Of a DNA stretch of 45,467 nt, positions 45,466-45,467 are shown piece by piece. Within the stretch, counting starts at the first letter, position 1. Each line of letters opens with the position of its first letter. The DNA comes from Alphaproteobacteria bacterium (GTDB taxonomy: Bacteria; Pseudomonadota; Alphaproteobacteria; UBA828). Where the stretch lies: the NCBI GenBank assembly GCA_022820945.1, contig JAJEEP010000074.1:1-45467 (forward strand), read 5' to 3'. A program made the translations under genes and the position numbers. Below the pieces are notes generated by a model, which saw only the letters and a program-made list of their open reading frames with translations, was not told the DNA's origin and did no database searches.

Positions 45466-45467
45466 AG

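Overview
The window is chromosomal DNA of a GC-rich alphaproteobacterium, probably Rhodospirillales-like. This is inferred from the order ubiB-ubiE / mutM-enoyl-CoA hydratase-rpsT-dnaA-dnaN-recF-gyrB, the polyhydroxybutyrate genes, and a cobaltochelatase CobN-type cobalamin cluster. Most of the window is very GC-rich. The two ends differ: the left 450 bp holds transposase remnants, and the right ~600 bp is AT-rich and looks acquired.

Layout. (1) 1-450: 3' end of an IS630-type transposase and a probable remnant of a second transposase. (2) 447-3418, minus strand: a PHB operon reading small PHA-synthase-associated protein, PhaC-like synthase, then two tandem acetoacetyl-CoA reductases. (3) 3486-7871, plus strand: RidA-like protein, quinone oxidoreductase, an unrecognised cysteine-motif protein coupled to a glutamine-synthetase-family enzyme, and a DUF465 peptide. 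(4) 7963-11207, minus strand: ubiE, ubiB and a methyltransferase (ubiquinone synthesis). (5) 11245-22157, plus strand: mutM, enoyl-CoA hydratase, rpsT, dnaA, dnaN, recF, gyrB and a class A penicillin-binding protein. This is the replication and housekeeping core. (6) 22307-42884: a cobalamin cluster of 16 cobalamin-related genes plus an embedded SCO1 gene, in five blocks of alternating strand. A B12 riboswitch (about 42911-43106) precedes the cobU-led operon. (7) 43222-44190: a 3-hydroxyacyl-CoA dehydrogenase running into a 28-bp tandem repeat. (8) 44372-45467: small unknown ORFs and an AT-rich foreign gene.

How the genes work together. The cobalamin genes cover most of corrin ring synthesis and the lower steps: cobA, cobI, cobJ fused to cbiG, cobM, cbiD, cobK, cobL, cobH, cobB, cobN, cobO, cobQ, cobD and cobU. 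They mix hallmarks of the early-cobalt route (CbiX, CbiD, CbiG) with hallmarks of the late-cobalt route (CobN, CobW). No CobG, CobZ, CobF, CobS or CobT is seen here. Neighbouring cob genes overlap by 1-30 bp, which suggests translational coupling. Two related GC-rich intergenic repeats lie in inverted orientation at the convergent borders of the cobB-SCO1-cobA / cbiD-cobK block.

Limits: everything is read by eye from sequence. No homology search, folding or composition calculation was run.
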